Position numbers and translations under genes: made by a program. A stretch of 64,000 bases of DNA, from NCBI RefSeq assembly GCF_036227605.1, contig NZ_CP109487.1, positions 7,377,501 to 7,441,500 on the forward strand. The letters run 5' to 3'. The DNA comes from Streptomyces sp. NBC_01439 (GTDB lineage: Bacteria > Actinomycetota > Actinomycetes > Streptomycetales > Streptomycetaceae). The notes below the pieces were generated by a model. The model made no database searches. It had not been told where the DNA came from and saw nothing but the letters and a program-made list of their open reading frames with translations. Shown here one piece after another: positions 17,810 through 29,098 of this stretch. Each line of letters begins with the position of its first letter. The stretch's first letter is position 1.

Positions 17810-17832
17810 GGCTCAGCTCTCCGAGCTGAGCC
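17810..17832. terminator. Hairpin between convergent genes
   Basis: GGCTCAGCT-CTCCG-AGCTGAGCC, a perfect 9-bp stem covering the stop of the minus-strand membrane gene (17813) and following the plus-strand secreted gene. Likely bidirectional terminator. Confidence 0.55.
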
Positions 17833-18607
17833 GCTTCGTCAGGAGCGAGCCCACGACGATCAGGGCCACGCCCAGCCACCACATGTTGTCGAAGATGAGG
17901 ACGGCGATCCCGACCGGCACCAGCAGGCCCGCGAGCGGCAGCAACAGGCTGGCCCGGCCGGGTGGTTCGGGGCCCTCGCCGGTGGCCTCGCGCACTGCGC
18001 GGGCGCGGACGACGTCCGGGTACCAGGCGGTGAACTTCAGCGCGGCGACGATGGCCAGGATCTGGATGATCCAGCCCGTCCAGATGTTGTTCGGGTTGTG
18101 CAGGACCAGGTCGCCGTAGGCGCCCGCGGCGGCCGCCACCAGGAAGGCCATCCCCCACACGCCGGTGATCATGTAGTTGGTCCGCAGGAAGGCCGGAGTG
18201 TGCCAGATCGACGGATCCACCTGTTCCCGGGCGTACTGGATCGTGAAGGGCATCCGCACGGCCATCGACCCGAAGGCGATCACGGCGAGGGTGATGTTCG
18301 CGACCTCGCCCGCGTACGTCTCCAGCCAGCGCAGGGTCCCGTCGCTCGCCAGGGCTCCGACGACGGCCATCGAGGCGAAGAACACCACGTCGGCCAGTTC
18401 CAGGATCTTCCAACTGCTGCCGCGGTTGACCAGGTGGCTCGTCGCGATGAGCGCGACGGCCGTGGCCAGCGCCAGGCCGACCGCGAGCTCGAACCGCCCC
18501 GGGCCGACCAGCAGGGAGAAGACGATCCACGGCGCCATTCCGATGACCGGGTTCTCCAGGATCTTGGAGACCGGGCCGGATGCCTTGCCCTCCGCTTCGG
18601 TCTGCAT
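17813..18607 (-). CDS. Integral membrane protein, unknown function
   Basis: 264 residues from ATG 18607 (ATG 18664 possible). Seven or so hydrophobic helices, for example IVFSLLVGP, VGLALATAVALIATSHLV, DVVFFASMAVVGALA, ITLAVIAFGSMAV, YMITGVWGMAFLVAAAAGAY, IIQILAIVAALKFTAWY and a C-terminal pair. The charged loop WKILELADVVFF and the YAREQVDPSIWHTPAFLRTNY segment look conserved, but I do not recognise the family. It is downstream of the 20-bp terminator that ends the GATase unit, so it has its own promoter. Confidence 0.75.
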   Translation of the reverse strand: MQTEAEGKASGPVSKILENPVIGMAPWIVFSLLVGPGRFELAVGLALATAVALIATSHLVNRGSSWKILELADVVFFASMAVVGALASDGTLRWLETYAGEVANITLAVIAFGSMAVRMPFTIQYAREQVDPSIWHTPAFLRTNYMITGVWGMAFLVAAAAGAYGDLVLHNPNNIWTGWIIQILAIVAALKFTAWYPDVVRARAVREATGEGPEPPGRASLLLPLAGLLVPVGIAVLIFDNMWWLGVALIVVGSLLTKRLSSES

Positions 18608-18662
18608 CCTTCCAGCCTGCGCGCCCGGCGGAGGACCGGCCATTCGGGACGGGCGTTCACGC

Positions 18663-18710
18663 ACCCCGCCCGTCCCCCGCGCATCGTCGTGCGCGGGGGA
18701 CGGGCGGGGT
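18663..18710 (-). terminator. 21-bp perfect stem terminator
   Basis: Arms 18663-18683 and 18690-18710 pair perfectly with a TCGTCG loop, directly after the GATase gene stop at 18735. This ends the minus-strand half of the ethanolamine cluster. Confidence 0.85.
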
Positions 18711-18734
18711 ACGGAAGCGGGAAGGGCGCGGGCG

Positions 18735-19442
18735 TCAGCCCACCGGTACCGCGGTGCGGACGGAGGCCGCCTCCACCAGGGCGGACATCACGCGCGTGTC
18801 CGTGTCCCGCTCCGGGTGCCACTGCACGCCCAGCACCCAGCGCTCGGGGTCGGGCACTTCGATCGCCTCCACCGTGCCGTCGACCGCGTGGGCCGAGACG
18901 ACCAGGCCGCGGCCCAACCGGTCGACGGCCTGGTGGTGGTAGGTCGGGACCTGGGCCTCCTCCGGGACCAAGTCCGCGTACCGGGTGCCCGGGACCGGAC
19001 GGACCGGGTGCCGGGACATGACGCCCGGGGTGTCGACGTGGCCGTCGATGTGCTGGATCAGCGTGCCGCCCAGGGCCACGTTGAGGGCCTGCATGCCCCG
19101 GCAGATGCCGAGCAGGGGCAGGTCCGCGTCCAGTGCGGCGGCGATCAGGGCCAGTTCCCAGTGGTCGCGGACCGTGGCGGGGGCACCCGTACGGGAGTCG
19201 CGCGCGGCTCCGTAGTGCACCGGGTCCAGGTCCGGACCGCCCGCGACGACCAGGCCGTCCACCCGGCTCAGCACCTCCGCCGCCGACCCGGGCTCGTCCG
19301 GCGGGAGCAGCACGGCCGCGCCGCCCGCCGCCTGGACGAGTTCGTAGTACCCGGTCGGTACGAGGGACGTCGGCAGGTCCCACACCCCGTAGCGGGTGGA
19401 ATCCTCGACGTAGGTGGTGATGCCGATGAGCGGCCTGGGCAC
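18735..19442 (-). CDS. Class I glutamine amidotransferase-like gamma-glutamyl hydrolase (PuuD-like)
   Basis: 235 residues from GTG 19442: GGAGG sits 8 bases upstream, while the in-frame TTG at 19457 overlaps that site. The nucleophile elbow GICRGMQ and the catalytic HPE (WHPERD, near residue 220) with YHHQAVD are those of the gamma-glutamyl-GABA hydrolase family (peptidase C26). In the E. coli Puu route PuuD removes the glutamyl group from gamma-glutamyl-GABA. Here, next to a permease and a GlnA4-type ligase, I infer it cleaves the oxidised gamma-glutamyl intermediate, returning glutamate. 44 bases after the permease gene. Confidence 0.85.
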   Translation of the reverse strand: MPRPLIGITTYVEDSTRYGVWDLPTSLVPTGYYELVQAAGGAAVLLPPDEPGSAAEVLSRVDGLVVAGGPDLDPVHYGAARDSRTGAPATVRDHWELALIAAALDADLPLLGICRGMQALNVALGGTLIQHIDGHVDTPGVMSRHPVRPVPGTRYADLVPEEAQVPTYHHQAVDRLGRGLVVSAHAVDGTVEAIEVPDPERWVLGVQWHPERDTDTRVMSALVEAASVRTAVPVG

Positions 19443-19486
19443 GTTCGTAACCTCCAACAGGGGCGGAGCAGGGCAGGAACAGGGTT

Positions 19487-20965
<1,479 letters not shown>

Positions 20966-20983
20966 CGTGCGCTCCTGCCTCAG

Positions 20984-21011
20984 GGCAATGGTTGTGGGGC
21001 GTACCTTTGCC
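20984..21011 (-). promoter_or_regulatory. Candidate operator A upstream of permease
   Basis: GGCAATGGT-N10-ACCTTTGCC, an 8-of-9 inverted repeat, lies 19 bases upstream of the permease start. Its left half and the 10-base spacing recur at 21854-21881. Likely bound by the FadR-type regulator encoded between the two sites. Confidence 0.6.
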
Positions 21012-21086
21012 GTAGAGGAGTGGAGTGCGCAAGACCTCTGCGTTAAACAGAAGTTACGAAACCCTCTCGGGCGTCCCCGGCGTCGC

Positions 21087-21833
21087 TCAGGTCAGGAAGC
21101 CCCGCAGGAGCGCCGCGGTGCCGCAGCAGTGCTCGCGCATGGTCTCCCGGGCCCCGGCCGCGTCGCCCTCCAGCACCGCCTCCACGAGCGTGCTGTGCTG
21201 CTGCTGGGAGTGCTCCAGGTTCCGTACGAGCAGCGGGATGCAGTCCAGCAGGTCGTTGACGGTGGCCCGGACGGCGGCGTACTGGGCCGTCAGGGTGGCG
21301 GACCCGGCCAGTTCGCACAGGGTGAGGTGGAAGAGCGTGTCCTGGCGGCGGTAGTCGGCCAGCGGGGCGTCGTGGGTGGCGGCCAGGGCGCCGAGCAGCC
21401 GTTCCGCGCCCTCCTCGGTCAGGCCCTGGGAGGCGCACAAACCGGCCGCCCCCACCTCCAGGACCTCGCGGAACCGCAGGACGTCCTCGATGTCCACCCC
21501 CGCGACGCGCCGGCGCAGCTCCTCTTCGGCGCCGCCGGCCGGGGTGTCGGGGCGGGACAGCACGAACGTTCCGCCGTACCGTCCGCGCCGGGCCTCCACG
21601 AGCCCCTGGTCCTGCAGCACCTTCAGCACCTCGCGCAAGGTCACCCGGCTGATCCCCATGCGCTCGGCCAGCTCGCGCTCCGGCGGCAGCCGTTCGCCGC
21701 CCGGCACCAGACCCAGCCGGACCACCTGGAGGATCTGCTGCAGCGCTTCCTCGAAACCGTTGCCCGCCCGCACCTGCCGCAGCACGGGATTCAGTCGCGC
21801 GACGGCGTCGCCTTCGCTGGTCGTATCGGTCAT
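21087..21833 (-). CDS. FadR-subfamily GntR transcriptional regulator
   Basis: 248 residues from ATG 21833, with GGGGAG upstream. The N-terminal GntR winged helix (LGLVPGGERLPPERELAERMGISRVTLREVLKVLQDQGLVEARRGRYGG) is followed by an FCD ligand domain with a metal-binding-like His pattern (DTLFHLTLCELAG, EHSQQQHSTLVEAV, MREHC). It sits between the permease and the divergent glnA4 gene; each flank carries a copy of the same dyad. It is very probably the local regulator, with an amine or gamma-glutamyl compound as effector (inference). Confidence 0.9.
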   Translation of the reverse strand: MTDTTSEGDAVARLNPVLRQVRAGNGFEEALQQILQVVRLGLVPGGERLPPERELAERMGISRVTLREVLKVLQDQGLVEARRGRYGGTFVLSRPDTPAGGAEEELRRRVAGVDIEDVLRFREVLEVGAAGLCASQGLTEEGAERLLGALAATHDAPLADYRRQDTLFHLTLCELAGSATLTAQYAAVRATVNDLLDCIPLLVRNLEHSQQQHSTLVEAVLEGDAAGARETMREHCCGTAALLRGFLT

Positions 21834-21853
21834 CTTGACTTCTCCCCTTCCCA

Positions 21854-21881
21854 AGCAATGGTTCTATTCAATACCTTAGGC
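21854..21881. promoter_or_regulatory. Candidate operator B between gntR and glnA4-type gene
   Basis: AGCAATGGT-N10-ACCTTAGGC shares GCAATGGT, the exact 10-base spacer and ACCTT with site A; the inner GGT-N10-ACC is symmetric. It lies 21 bases from the gntR start and 30 from the ligase start, so it could control both. Confidence 0.55.
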
Positions 21882-21910
21882 CTCCTCGGCTCACCGAAGG
21901 AGAGATTCCA

Positions 21911-23275
21911 GTGGTAGACCGCAAGCCGCCGCTCGCGCCCGAGGAGCTCCGCTCCCTCGTCGCCAGTGGTGAGATCGACACAGTGGTCCTGGCCTTCCCC
22001 GACATGCAGGGGCGGCTCCAGGGCAAGCGGTTCGCCGCACAGTTCTTCCTCGACGAAGTCCTCGAGCACGGTACCGAGGGCTGCAACTACCTCCTCGCCG
22101 TCGATACCGACATGAACACCGTCGACGGTTACGAGATGTCCTCCTGGGACCGGGGCTACGGCGACTTCGCCATGCACCCCGACCTCGCCACCCTGCGCCG
22201 CATCCCCTGGAACCCCGGCAGCGCCTTCCTCCTCGCCGACCTCGCCTGGAACGACGGCTCGCCCGTCGTCGCCGCGCCCCGGCAGATCCTGCGCCGCCAG
22301 CTGGAGCGCCTCGCCGAGGCCGGCTACACCGCGATGGTCGGCACCGAGCTGGAGTTCATGGTCTTCCAGGACACCTACGAGCAGGCCTGGAACTCGGGCT
22401 ACCGCGACCTGACCCCGGCCAACCAGTACAACATCGACTACTCCGTCCTCGGGACCGGCCGCATCGAACCCCTGCTGCGCCGGATCCGCAACGAGATGCA
22501 GACCGCGGGCCTGATCGTCGAGTCGGCCAAGGGGGAGTGCAACCTCGGTCAGCACGAGATCGCCTTCCGCTACGACGAGGCGCTCACCACCTGCGACCAG
22601 CACTCCGTCTACAAGACCGGAGCCAAGGAGATCGCCTCCCAGGAAGGTGTCTCGCTCACCTTCATGGCCAAGTTCGACGAGCGCGAGGGCAACTCCTGTC
22701 ACATCCACCTCTCGCTGGCCGATACCGACGGACGCAACGCGATGGCCGGGGACGGTCCAGGCGGAATGTCACCGGTGATGCGACACTTCCTGGCCGGCCA
22801 GCTGGCCGCGCTGCGCGACTTCTCCCTTCTCTACGCCCCGAACATCAACTCGTACAAGCGTTTCCGGCCGGGTTCCTTCGCGCCGACCGCCGTCGCCTGG
22901 GGCGTGGACAACCGGACCTGCGCGCTCCGGGTCGTCGGCCACGGCCGCTCCATGCGCTTCGAGAACCGCCTCCCCGGCGGCGACGTGAACCCGTACCTCG
23001 CCGTCGCCGGCCTGGTCGCCGCCGGGCTCTACGGCATCGAGAACCGCTTGGAACTTCCCGAGGTCTGCGCCGGCAACGCCTACACCGCCGACTACGCGCA
23101 CGTCCCCGCCACCCTGCGCGAGGCCGCCGAGCTCTGGGAGAACAGCGAGATCGCCAAGGCCGCCTTCGGCCCCGAAGTGGTGGCGCACTACCGGAACATG
23201 GCCCGCGTGGAACTCGACGCCTACGACTCCGCGGTGACCGACTGGGAGCTGCGCCGCTCCTTCGAACGCCTGTAG
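21911..23275 (+). CDS. glnA4: Glutamine synthetase-like gamma-glutamylethanolamide synthetase (GlnA4-type)
   Basis: 454 residues from GTG 21911 with GAAGGAGAG upstream. Glutamine synthetase fold with metal and ATP motifs GTELEFMVF, ECNLGQHEIAFRY, NSCHIHLSL, INSYKRFRPGSFAPTAVAWGVDNR and RFENRLPGGDVNPYL. The N-terminus lacks the DxxG loop residues of true GS that bind ammonium, and a Tyr adenylylation site is absent. S. coelicolor GlnA4 at the equivalent locus was shown to glutamylate ethanolamine. First gene of a plus-strand operon with the aldehyde dehydrogenase and SDR. GlnA4 rather than GlnA3 follows from locus and neighbours. Confidence 0.85.
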   Translation: MVDRKPPLAPEELRSLVASGEIDTVVLAFPDMQGRLQGKRFAAQFFLDEVLEHGTEGCNYLLAVDTDMNTVDGYEMSSWDRGYGDFAMHPDLATLRRIPWNPGSAFLLADLAWNDGSPVVAAPRQILRRQLERLAEAGYTAMVGTELEFMVFQDTYEQAWNSGYRDLTPANQYNIDYSVLGTGRIEPLLRRIRNEMQTAGLIVESAKGECNLGQHEIAFRYDEALTTCDQHSVYKTGAKEIASQEGVSLTFMAKFDEREGNSCHIHLSLADTDGRNAMAGDGPGGMSPVMRHFLAGQLAALRDFSLLYAPNINSYKRFRPGSFAPTAVAWGVDNRTCALRVVGHGRSMRFENRLPGGDVNPYLAVAGLVAAGLYGIENRLELPEVCAGNAYTADYAHVPATLREAAELWENSEIAKAAFGPEVVAHYRNMARVELDAYDSAVTDWELRRSFERL

Positions 23276-23312
23276 CCACCGCACTCCACCGAACGAAACT
23301 GTGAGGCACCAC

Positions 23313-24692
23313 GTGTCCGATGCGCTGGCCCCCTTCAATCTAGAAGTGTTGAATCCGGCCACCGAGGAAACCGTCGCCATCGTCCCGGCCGCCACACGGG
23401 ACGATGTCGACGCCGCCGTCGCCCGGGCGGCCGCCGCCCAGCGGGGCTGGGCGGCGGCCGCCCCGGCCGACCGGGCGCGGCTGCTGCGCCGATTCGCCGC
23501 GGTCGTCGACGGCCACATCGAGGAACTGGCCCAGCTGGAGGTCCGCGAAGCCGGCCACACCATCGGCAACGCCCGGTGGGAAGCCGGCAACGTACGCGAC
23601 CTGCTCGACTTCGCCGCCGGGGGAGTGGAACGGCTCTCCGGCCGCCAGATCCCCGTCGCCGGCGGCATCGACGTCACCTTCCTCGAACCCCTCGGCGTCA
23701 TCGGCGTGATCGCCCCGTGGAACTTCCCCATGCCGATCGCCGCCTGGGGCCTGGCCCCGGCCCTCGCCGCCGGCAACGCCGTCATCCTCAAGCCCGCCGA
23801 GACCACCCCGCTGACCGCGCTGCGCCTCGCCGAGCTCGCCCTCGAAGCCGGGATCCCCGAGCACCTCTTCCAGGTGCTCCCCGGCCGCGGGGACGTCGCC
23901 GGCGACGCGCTCGTCGAACACCCCGGCGTCGCGAAGATCGTCTTCACCGGGTCCACCCGCGTCGGCAAGCAGATCATGGCCAAGTGCGCCGACCGGGTGA
24001 AGCGCGTCACCCTCGAACTCGGAGGCAAGAGCCCCAACATCGTCTTCGCCGACGCCGACCTCGAAGCAGCGGCGGCCGCCGCTCCCATGGCCTTCCTCGA
24101 CAACACCGGCCAGGACTGCTGCGCCCGCACCCGGATCCTCGTCCAGCGCTCCGCCTACGACCGCTTCCTGGAGCTCGTTGCCCCCGGCATCGCGGCCGTC
24201 ACCGTGGGCGACCCGCTCGACGAGAAGACCCAGATGGGCCCGTTGATCTCACGGACCCAGCTGGACCGCGTACGGTCCTTTGTCACCGACGACCTCACCG
24301 CGATCCGCGGCACCGCCCCCGAGGGCCCCGGCTTCTGGTACCCGCCCACCCTCGTCACGGACGTCGCCCCCACCGCCCCCGTGGCCGCCGAGGAGGTCTT
24401 CGGGCCGGTCGCCGTCGTCCTGCCCTTCGAGGACGAGGAGGACGCCGTGCGCCTGGCCAACGCGACCGAGTACGGCCTCTCCGGCTCCCTCTGGACCCGC
24501 GACATCGGGCGGGCGCTGCGCGTCTCGCGCGCCGTCGCCGCCGGCAACCTGTCCGTCAACTCCCACAGCAGCGTCCGCTACTGGACCCCCTTCGGCGGCT
24601 ACAAGCAGTCCGGGCTCGGCCGCGAGCTCGGACCCGACGCCCTCACCGCTTTCACCGAGACCAAGAACGTCTTCATCAGCACGGAGGCCTGA
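23313..24692 (+). CDS. NAD(P)-dependent aldehyde dehydrogenase
   Basis: 459 residues from GTG 23313 (GTGAGG about 8 bases upstream); GTG 23301 would overlap this site. Catalytic Glu in TLELGGKSPNIVF, nucleophile Cys in TGQDCCARTRI, cofactor motif FTGSTRVGK and the C-terminal FGGYKQSGLGRELG of the ALDH superfamily. The expected substrate in this cluster is the aldehyde made from gamma-glutamylethanolamide, giving gamma-glutamylglycine (inference, parallel to PuuC). The next gene starts 6 bases later. Confidence 0.9.
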   Translation: MSDALAPFNLEVLNPATEETVAIVPAATRDDVDAAVARAAAAQRGWAAAAPADRARLLRRFAAVVDGHIEELAQLEVREAGHTIGNARWEAGNVRDLLDFAAGGVERLSGRQIPVAGGIDVTFLEPLGVIGVIAPWNFPMPIAAWGLAPALAAGNAVILKPAETTPLTALRLAELALEAGIPEHLFQVLPGRGDVAGDALVEHPGVAKIVFTGSTRVGKQIMAKCADRVKRVTLELGGKSPNIVFADADLEAAAAAAPMAFLDNTGQDCCARTRILVQRSAYDRFLELVAPGIAAVTVGDPLDEKTQMGPLISRTQLDRVRSFVTDDLTAIRGTAPEGPGFWYPPTLVTDVAPTAPVAAEEVFGPVAVVLPFEDEEDAVRLANATEYGLSGSLWTRDIGRALRVSRAVAAGNLSVNSHSSVRYWTPFGGYKQSGLGRELGPDALTAFTETKNVFISTEA

Positions 24693-24698
24693 GAACCC

Positions 24699-25493
24699 AT
24701 GTCCAGCCAGAACAACGAAGAGATCGTCTGCCGCCGCCTGGTCGGCCGCACCGCCGTCATCACCGGAGCCGGCAGCGGCATCGGCCTGGCCACCGCCCGC
24801 CGCCTGGCCTCCGAAGGCGCCAACGTGGTCTGCGCCGACATCGACGAGACCGCGGGCAAGGCCGCGGCCGAAGAGGTCGGCGGCACCTTCGTCAAGGTCG
24901 ACGTCACCAGCCCCGAGGAGGTCGAGGCGCTCTTCAAGACGGCCTTCGACACCTACGGCTCCGTGGACATCGCCTTCAACAACGCGGGCATCTCACCCCC
25001 GGACGACGACTCCATCCTGACCACCGGCCTGGAGGCGTGGAAGCGCGTCCAGGACGTCAACCTCACCTCCGTCTACCTGTGCTGCAAGGCCGCCCTGCCC
25101 TACATGCAGCGCCAGGGCCGAGGCTCCATCATCAACACCGCCTCCTTCGTCGCCATCATGGGCGCCGCCACCTCCCAGATCTCCTACACCGCCTCCAAGG
25201 GCGGGGTCCTGGCCATGTCCCGCGAGCTCGGCGTGCAGTTCGCCCGCGAGGGCATCCGCGTCAACGCCCTGTGCCCGGGGCCCGTGAACACCCCCCTGTT
25301 GCAGGAACTGTTCGCCAAGGACCCCGAGCGCGCCGCCCGCCGCCTCGTCCACATCCCGCTGGGCCGCTTCGCCGAGCCCACCGAGATCGCCGCGGCCGTC
25401 GCCTTCCTCGCCAGCGACGACTCCTCCTTCATCAACGCCACCGACTTCCTCGTCGACGGCGGCATCTCCGGCGCGTACGTGACCCCGCTGTAG
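24699..25493 (+). CDS. Short-chain dehydrogenase/reductase
   Basis: 264 residues from ATG 24699. Classical SDR: TGAGSGIG cofactor loop at residues 22-29, D48/D50 after strand 2 suggesting NAD, NNAG at 94-97, catalytic Ser149, Tyr163 and Lys167 (YTASK). 6 bases after the aldehyde dehydrogenase, so cotranscribed. In an ethanolamine route it would oxidise the alcohol of gamma-glutamylethanolamide to the aldehyde, the step catalysed by an oxidase (PuuB) in the putrescine pathway. That role is inference; a quinone or other redox step is not excluded. Confidence 0.9.
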   Translation: MSSQNNEEIVCRRLVGRTAVITGAGSGIGLATARRLASEGANVVCADIDETAGKAAAEEVGGTFVKVDVTSPEEVEALFKTAFDTYGSVDIAFNNAGISPPDDDSILTTGLEAWKRVQDVNLTSVYLCCKAALPYMQRQGRGSIINTASFVAIMGAATSQISYTASKGGVLAMSRELGVQFAREGIRVNALCPGPVNTPLLQELFAKDPERAARRLVHIPLGRFAEPTEIAAAVAFLASDDSSFINATDFLVDGGISGAYVTPL

Positions 25494-25527
25494 GTCGCAC
25501 CGGCGCCACCACGGCGCCGTACGCCGG

Positions 25528-25557
25528 CCGGCCGGGCACCGCGAGGTGCCCGGCCGG
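25528..25557 (+). terminator. 13-bp hairpin with GCGA tetraloop
   Basis: Perfect arms 25528-25540 and 25545-25557 around GCGA, 34 bases after the SDR stop. It separates the SDR from the secreted HAD gene, which therefore should have its own promoter or depend on readthrough. Confidence 0.8.
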
Positions 25558-25591
25558 TCCCTCAGGGCTGTCCCGAACTCGAAGGAGCAGC

Positions 25592-26866
<1,275 letters not shown>

Positions 26867-26874
26867 AGGTGCAC

Positions 26875-28077
26875 TTAGAGGAAGGTGCGCCCCTCACCCC
26901 GGTAGGTGGGCGCGCTGGCGGTGACCCGGTCGCCCTCGATCAGGTGCAAGGTGTCGAACCGCTCGCACAGCTCACCCGCCTTCGCGTGCCGGAACCAGAC
27001 CCGGTCGCCGATCAACAGATCGTCGGCCGGGCTGCCCAGCAGCGGGGTCTGCACCTCGCCCGCGCCCTCCTGGGGGTCGTAGCGCAGCCCCTGGGGCAGG
27101 TACGGAACCGGAAGCCGGTCCGCCCCGGCCGCCCCGGAGGCCGGATAGCCGCCCCCGAGCACCGTCACCACACCCACCCCGGGCCTGCGCACCACGGGCT
27201 GGGCGAACAGGGCCGCCGGACGCCCGCTGAACGACGTGTAGTTGTCGAACAGCCGGGGCACGTACAGACCCGAACCCGCCGCTATCTCGGTCACCGCGTC
27301 CTCGGCGGCCGTCTGCTGCACGCTGCCGGTACCACCGCCGTTGACGAACTCCAGATCCGGCACGACGGCCCGCACGGCCCGCACCACCTCGGCCCGCCGC
27401 TCCGCCAGCTCCTTGCGGGCCGCGCCCTGCATCAGCCGGATCGCCCGGGACCGCAGCGGGCGACCTGCCAGCGAGTCCCCGACCCCGGCGACATGACCCT
27501 CGTACGCCATCAGCCCCACCACCCGGAACCCCGGACGGTCGGCCACCGCCCGGGCCAGCCCGGCCAGTTGCGCGGGCTCGCGCAGCGGGGACCGGCGCGC
27601 CCCGATCCGCACCCGGCCGCCGAGCAGCCGCAGGGACGTGTCCAGCTCCAGACAGACCCGGATCTCCTCGGCGCCGCCGTCCCGGGCAGCGTCGACCAGG
27701 TCCAGCTGCGCCGGATCGTCCACCATCACCGTGACCGCGCCGGCCAGTTTGGCGTCGTTCGCCAGCTCGCCGAAACCGGCCCGGTCGGTGGAGGGATAGG
27801 CGAGGAGCACGTCCTCGAACCCGGACCGGGCCAGCCAGAGCGACTCGGCGAGGGTGTACGACATGATCCCGGCGAACCCGGGGCGGGCGAGGACCCGTTC
27901 CAGGAGCGCGCGGCACCGGACCGACTTGCTCGCGACCCGGACCGGCTTGCCGGCGGCGCGGCGGACGAGATCGTCGGCGTTGGCGTCGAAGGCGTCGAGA
28001 TCCACGATGGCCAGCGGCGCGTCCAGGTGCGCGGTCGCCCGGTCGTACCGGGCGCGGTCGGTGGCGGGGGAGTTCAT
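26875..28077 (-). CDS. PLP-dependent alanine racemase-fold amino acid deaminase/aldolase
   Basis: 400 residues from ATG 28077. Type III fold PLP enzyme: N-terminal barrel with PLAIVDLDAFDAN and the Schiff-base Lys51 in VASKSVRCR, MSYTLAESLWL, a central VNGGGTGSVQQT and a C-terminal beta domain with DNYTSFSGRPAA and GDRVWFRHAKAGEL. This matches actinobacterial proteins annotated amino acid deaminase/aldolase, related to D-threonine aldolase and D-serine dehydratase; substrate and reaction are uncertain. It is convergent with the HAD gene and preceded by 202 bases holding one dispersed GC repeat. Confidence 0.82.
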   Translation of the reverse strand: MNSPATDRARYDRATAHLDAPLAIVDLDAFDANADDLVRRAAGKPVRVASKSVRCRALLERVLARPGFAGIMSYTLAESLWLARSGFEDVLLAYPSTDRAGFGELANDAKLAGAVTVMVDDPAQLDLVDAARDGGAEEIRVCLELDTSLRLLGGRVRIGARRSPLREPAQLAGLARAVADRPGFRVVGLMAYEGHVAGVGDSLAGRPLRSRAIRLMQGAARKELAERRAEVVRAVRAVVPDLEFVNGGGTGSVQQTAAEDAVTEIAAGSGLYVPRLFDNYTSFSGRPAALFAQPVVRRPGVGVVTVLGGGYPASGAAGADRLPVPYLPQGLRYDPQEGAGEVQTPLLGSPADDLLIGDRVWFRHAKAGELCERFDTLHLIEGDRVTASAPTYRGEGRTFL

Positions 28078-28168
28078 GGGCGGCAGCTTGCCAGAGGTCT
28101 CTACCGGTGGGTAGGGGTTCCCCGCCCCGCCCTCTCTCCGTTTCCCGGGGCGCCGCCCCGCACCCCGC

Positions 28169-28190
28169 GCCTCAAACGCCGGCGGGGCTG
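28169..28190 (+). repeat. Dispersed 22-bp GC repeat copy
   Basis: Identical to the copy at 10147 (core AACGCCGGCGGGGCTG) in the gap between divergent genes. Confidence 0.65.
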
Positions 28191-28279
28191 GAAGGTGCGG
28201 TACCCGCAAGCACTGCTTGCCGTCGACGCCGTAGAGTACGGGCAGGCAGCCGTACGGAACGGGGGGGCGGAGCCGCCGG

Positions 28280-29098
28280 ATGACCACGACGACACCGCGG
28301 ACCGCAATCCTGGGCGAGCCCGAACCGACCGCCGAACCCGCGCACGCGGACACGCGCCGCCACCCCGCACGGGTCGTCGCCGCCACGCTCTGCGTCCTCC
28401 TCGGCAGCGGCCTCGTCGGCGGGGCCGCCCTCACCACCTGGGCCGAACACCGCGCCGCGGCCCGCCCCCTCCCCGCCGACGCCGCCTACCGCAAGGCCGG
28501 GTCGCTGTGGCGGGCCGCCCCCGTCGACAGCCTGCTCCCGCCCGTCCTGACCGGCCCCTCCGCCGGCCCCGGCGGCTCCGACCGCACCTGGACCCGGATC
28601 GCGCTCGCCCCCGACGCCGACTGTTCGGCCGCCCTCGCCGCCGACTGGCAGGCCGTGCTGGCCGCCACCGGCTGCACGCGCGTGCTGCGCGCCACCTACA
28701 CGGACGCCACCCGCAGCTCCCTGATCACCGTCGGCATGGTCTTCACCCCCGCCGACGCCCCCGAGATGACCGCCCTCAAGGGCCGGATCCCCGCCCCGCC
28801 CGCGTACGGGTTCACCGACGCGCAGCGCGCTGCCTGGGCCACCTCCGTACTCACCGAGGCACCCGTCGTCGTCTACACCGTCTCCGCGTTCTCCGACGGC
28901 CGTCACCCGGACGCACTCCGCCCCGCCGAGGACCTGATGAAGAAGGACGCCACGGGAGCCGCCGCCCAGGCCGGCCTCGGCCACGAGGCCCGGGCGCTCG
29001 CCGACCGCGTCGGCCGCGGCCTCGCCTTCCTCGCCGCACCTCCCGCACCGTCCACCACGCCCGCACCGACCCCGACCACCCCGGAGAGCACCCGATGA
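28280..29098 (+). CDS. Membrane-anchored protein of unknown function
   Basis: 272 residues from ATG 28280. A basic cytosolic N-terminus precedes one transmembrane helix (residues 32-50, VVAATLCVLLGSGLVGGAAL), then an extracytoplasmic domain of about 190 residues with one Cys pair (DADCSAAL, TGCTRVL), and a Pro/Thr-rich C-terminus. I do not recognise the family. It overlaps the mycosin-like protease start by 4 bases (ATGA), so the two are translationally coupled and probably act together outside the membrane. Confidence 0.7.
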   Translation: MTTTTPRTAILGEPEPTAEPAHADTRRHPARVVAATLCVLLGSGLVGGAALTTWAEHRAAARPLPADAAYRKAGSLWRAAPVDSLLPPVLTGPSAGPGGSDRTWTRIALAPDADCSAALAADWQAVLAATGCTRVLRATYTDATRSSLITVGMVFTPADAPEMTALKGRIPAPPAYGFTDAQRAAWATSVLTEAPVVVYTVSAFSDGRHPDALRPAEDLMKKDATGAAAQAGLGHEARALADRVGRGLAFLAAPPAPSTTPAPTPTTPESTR

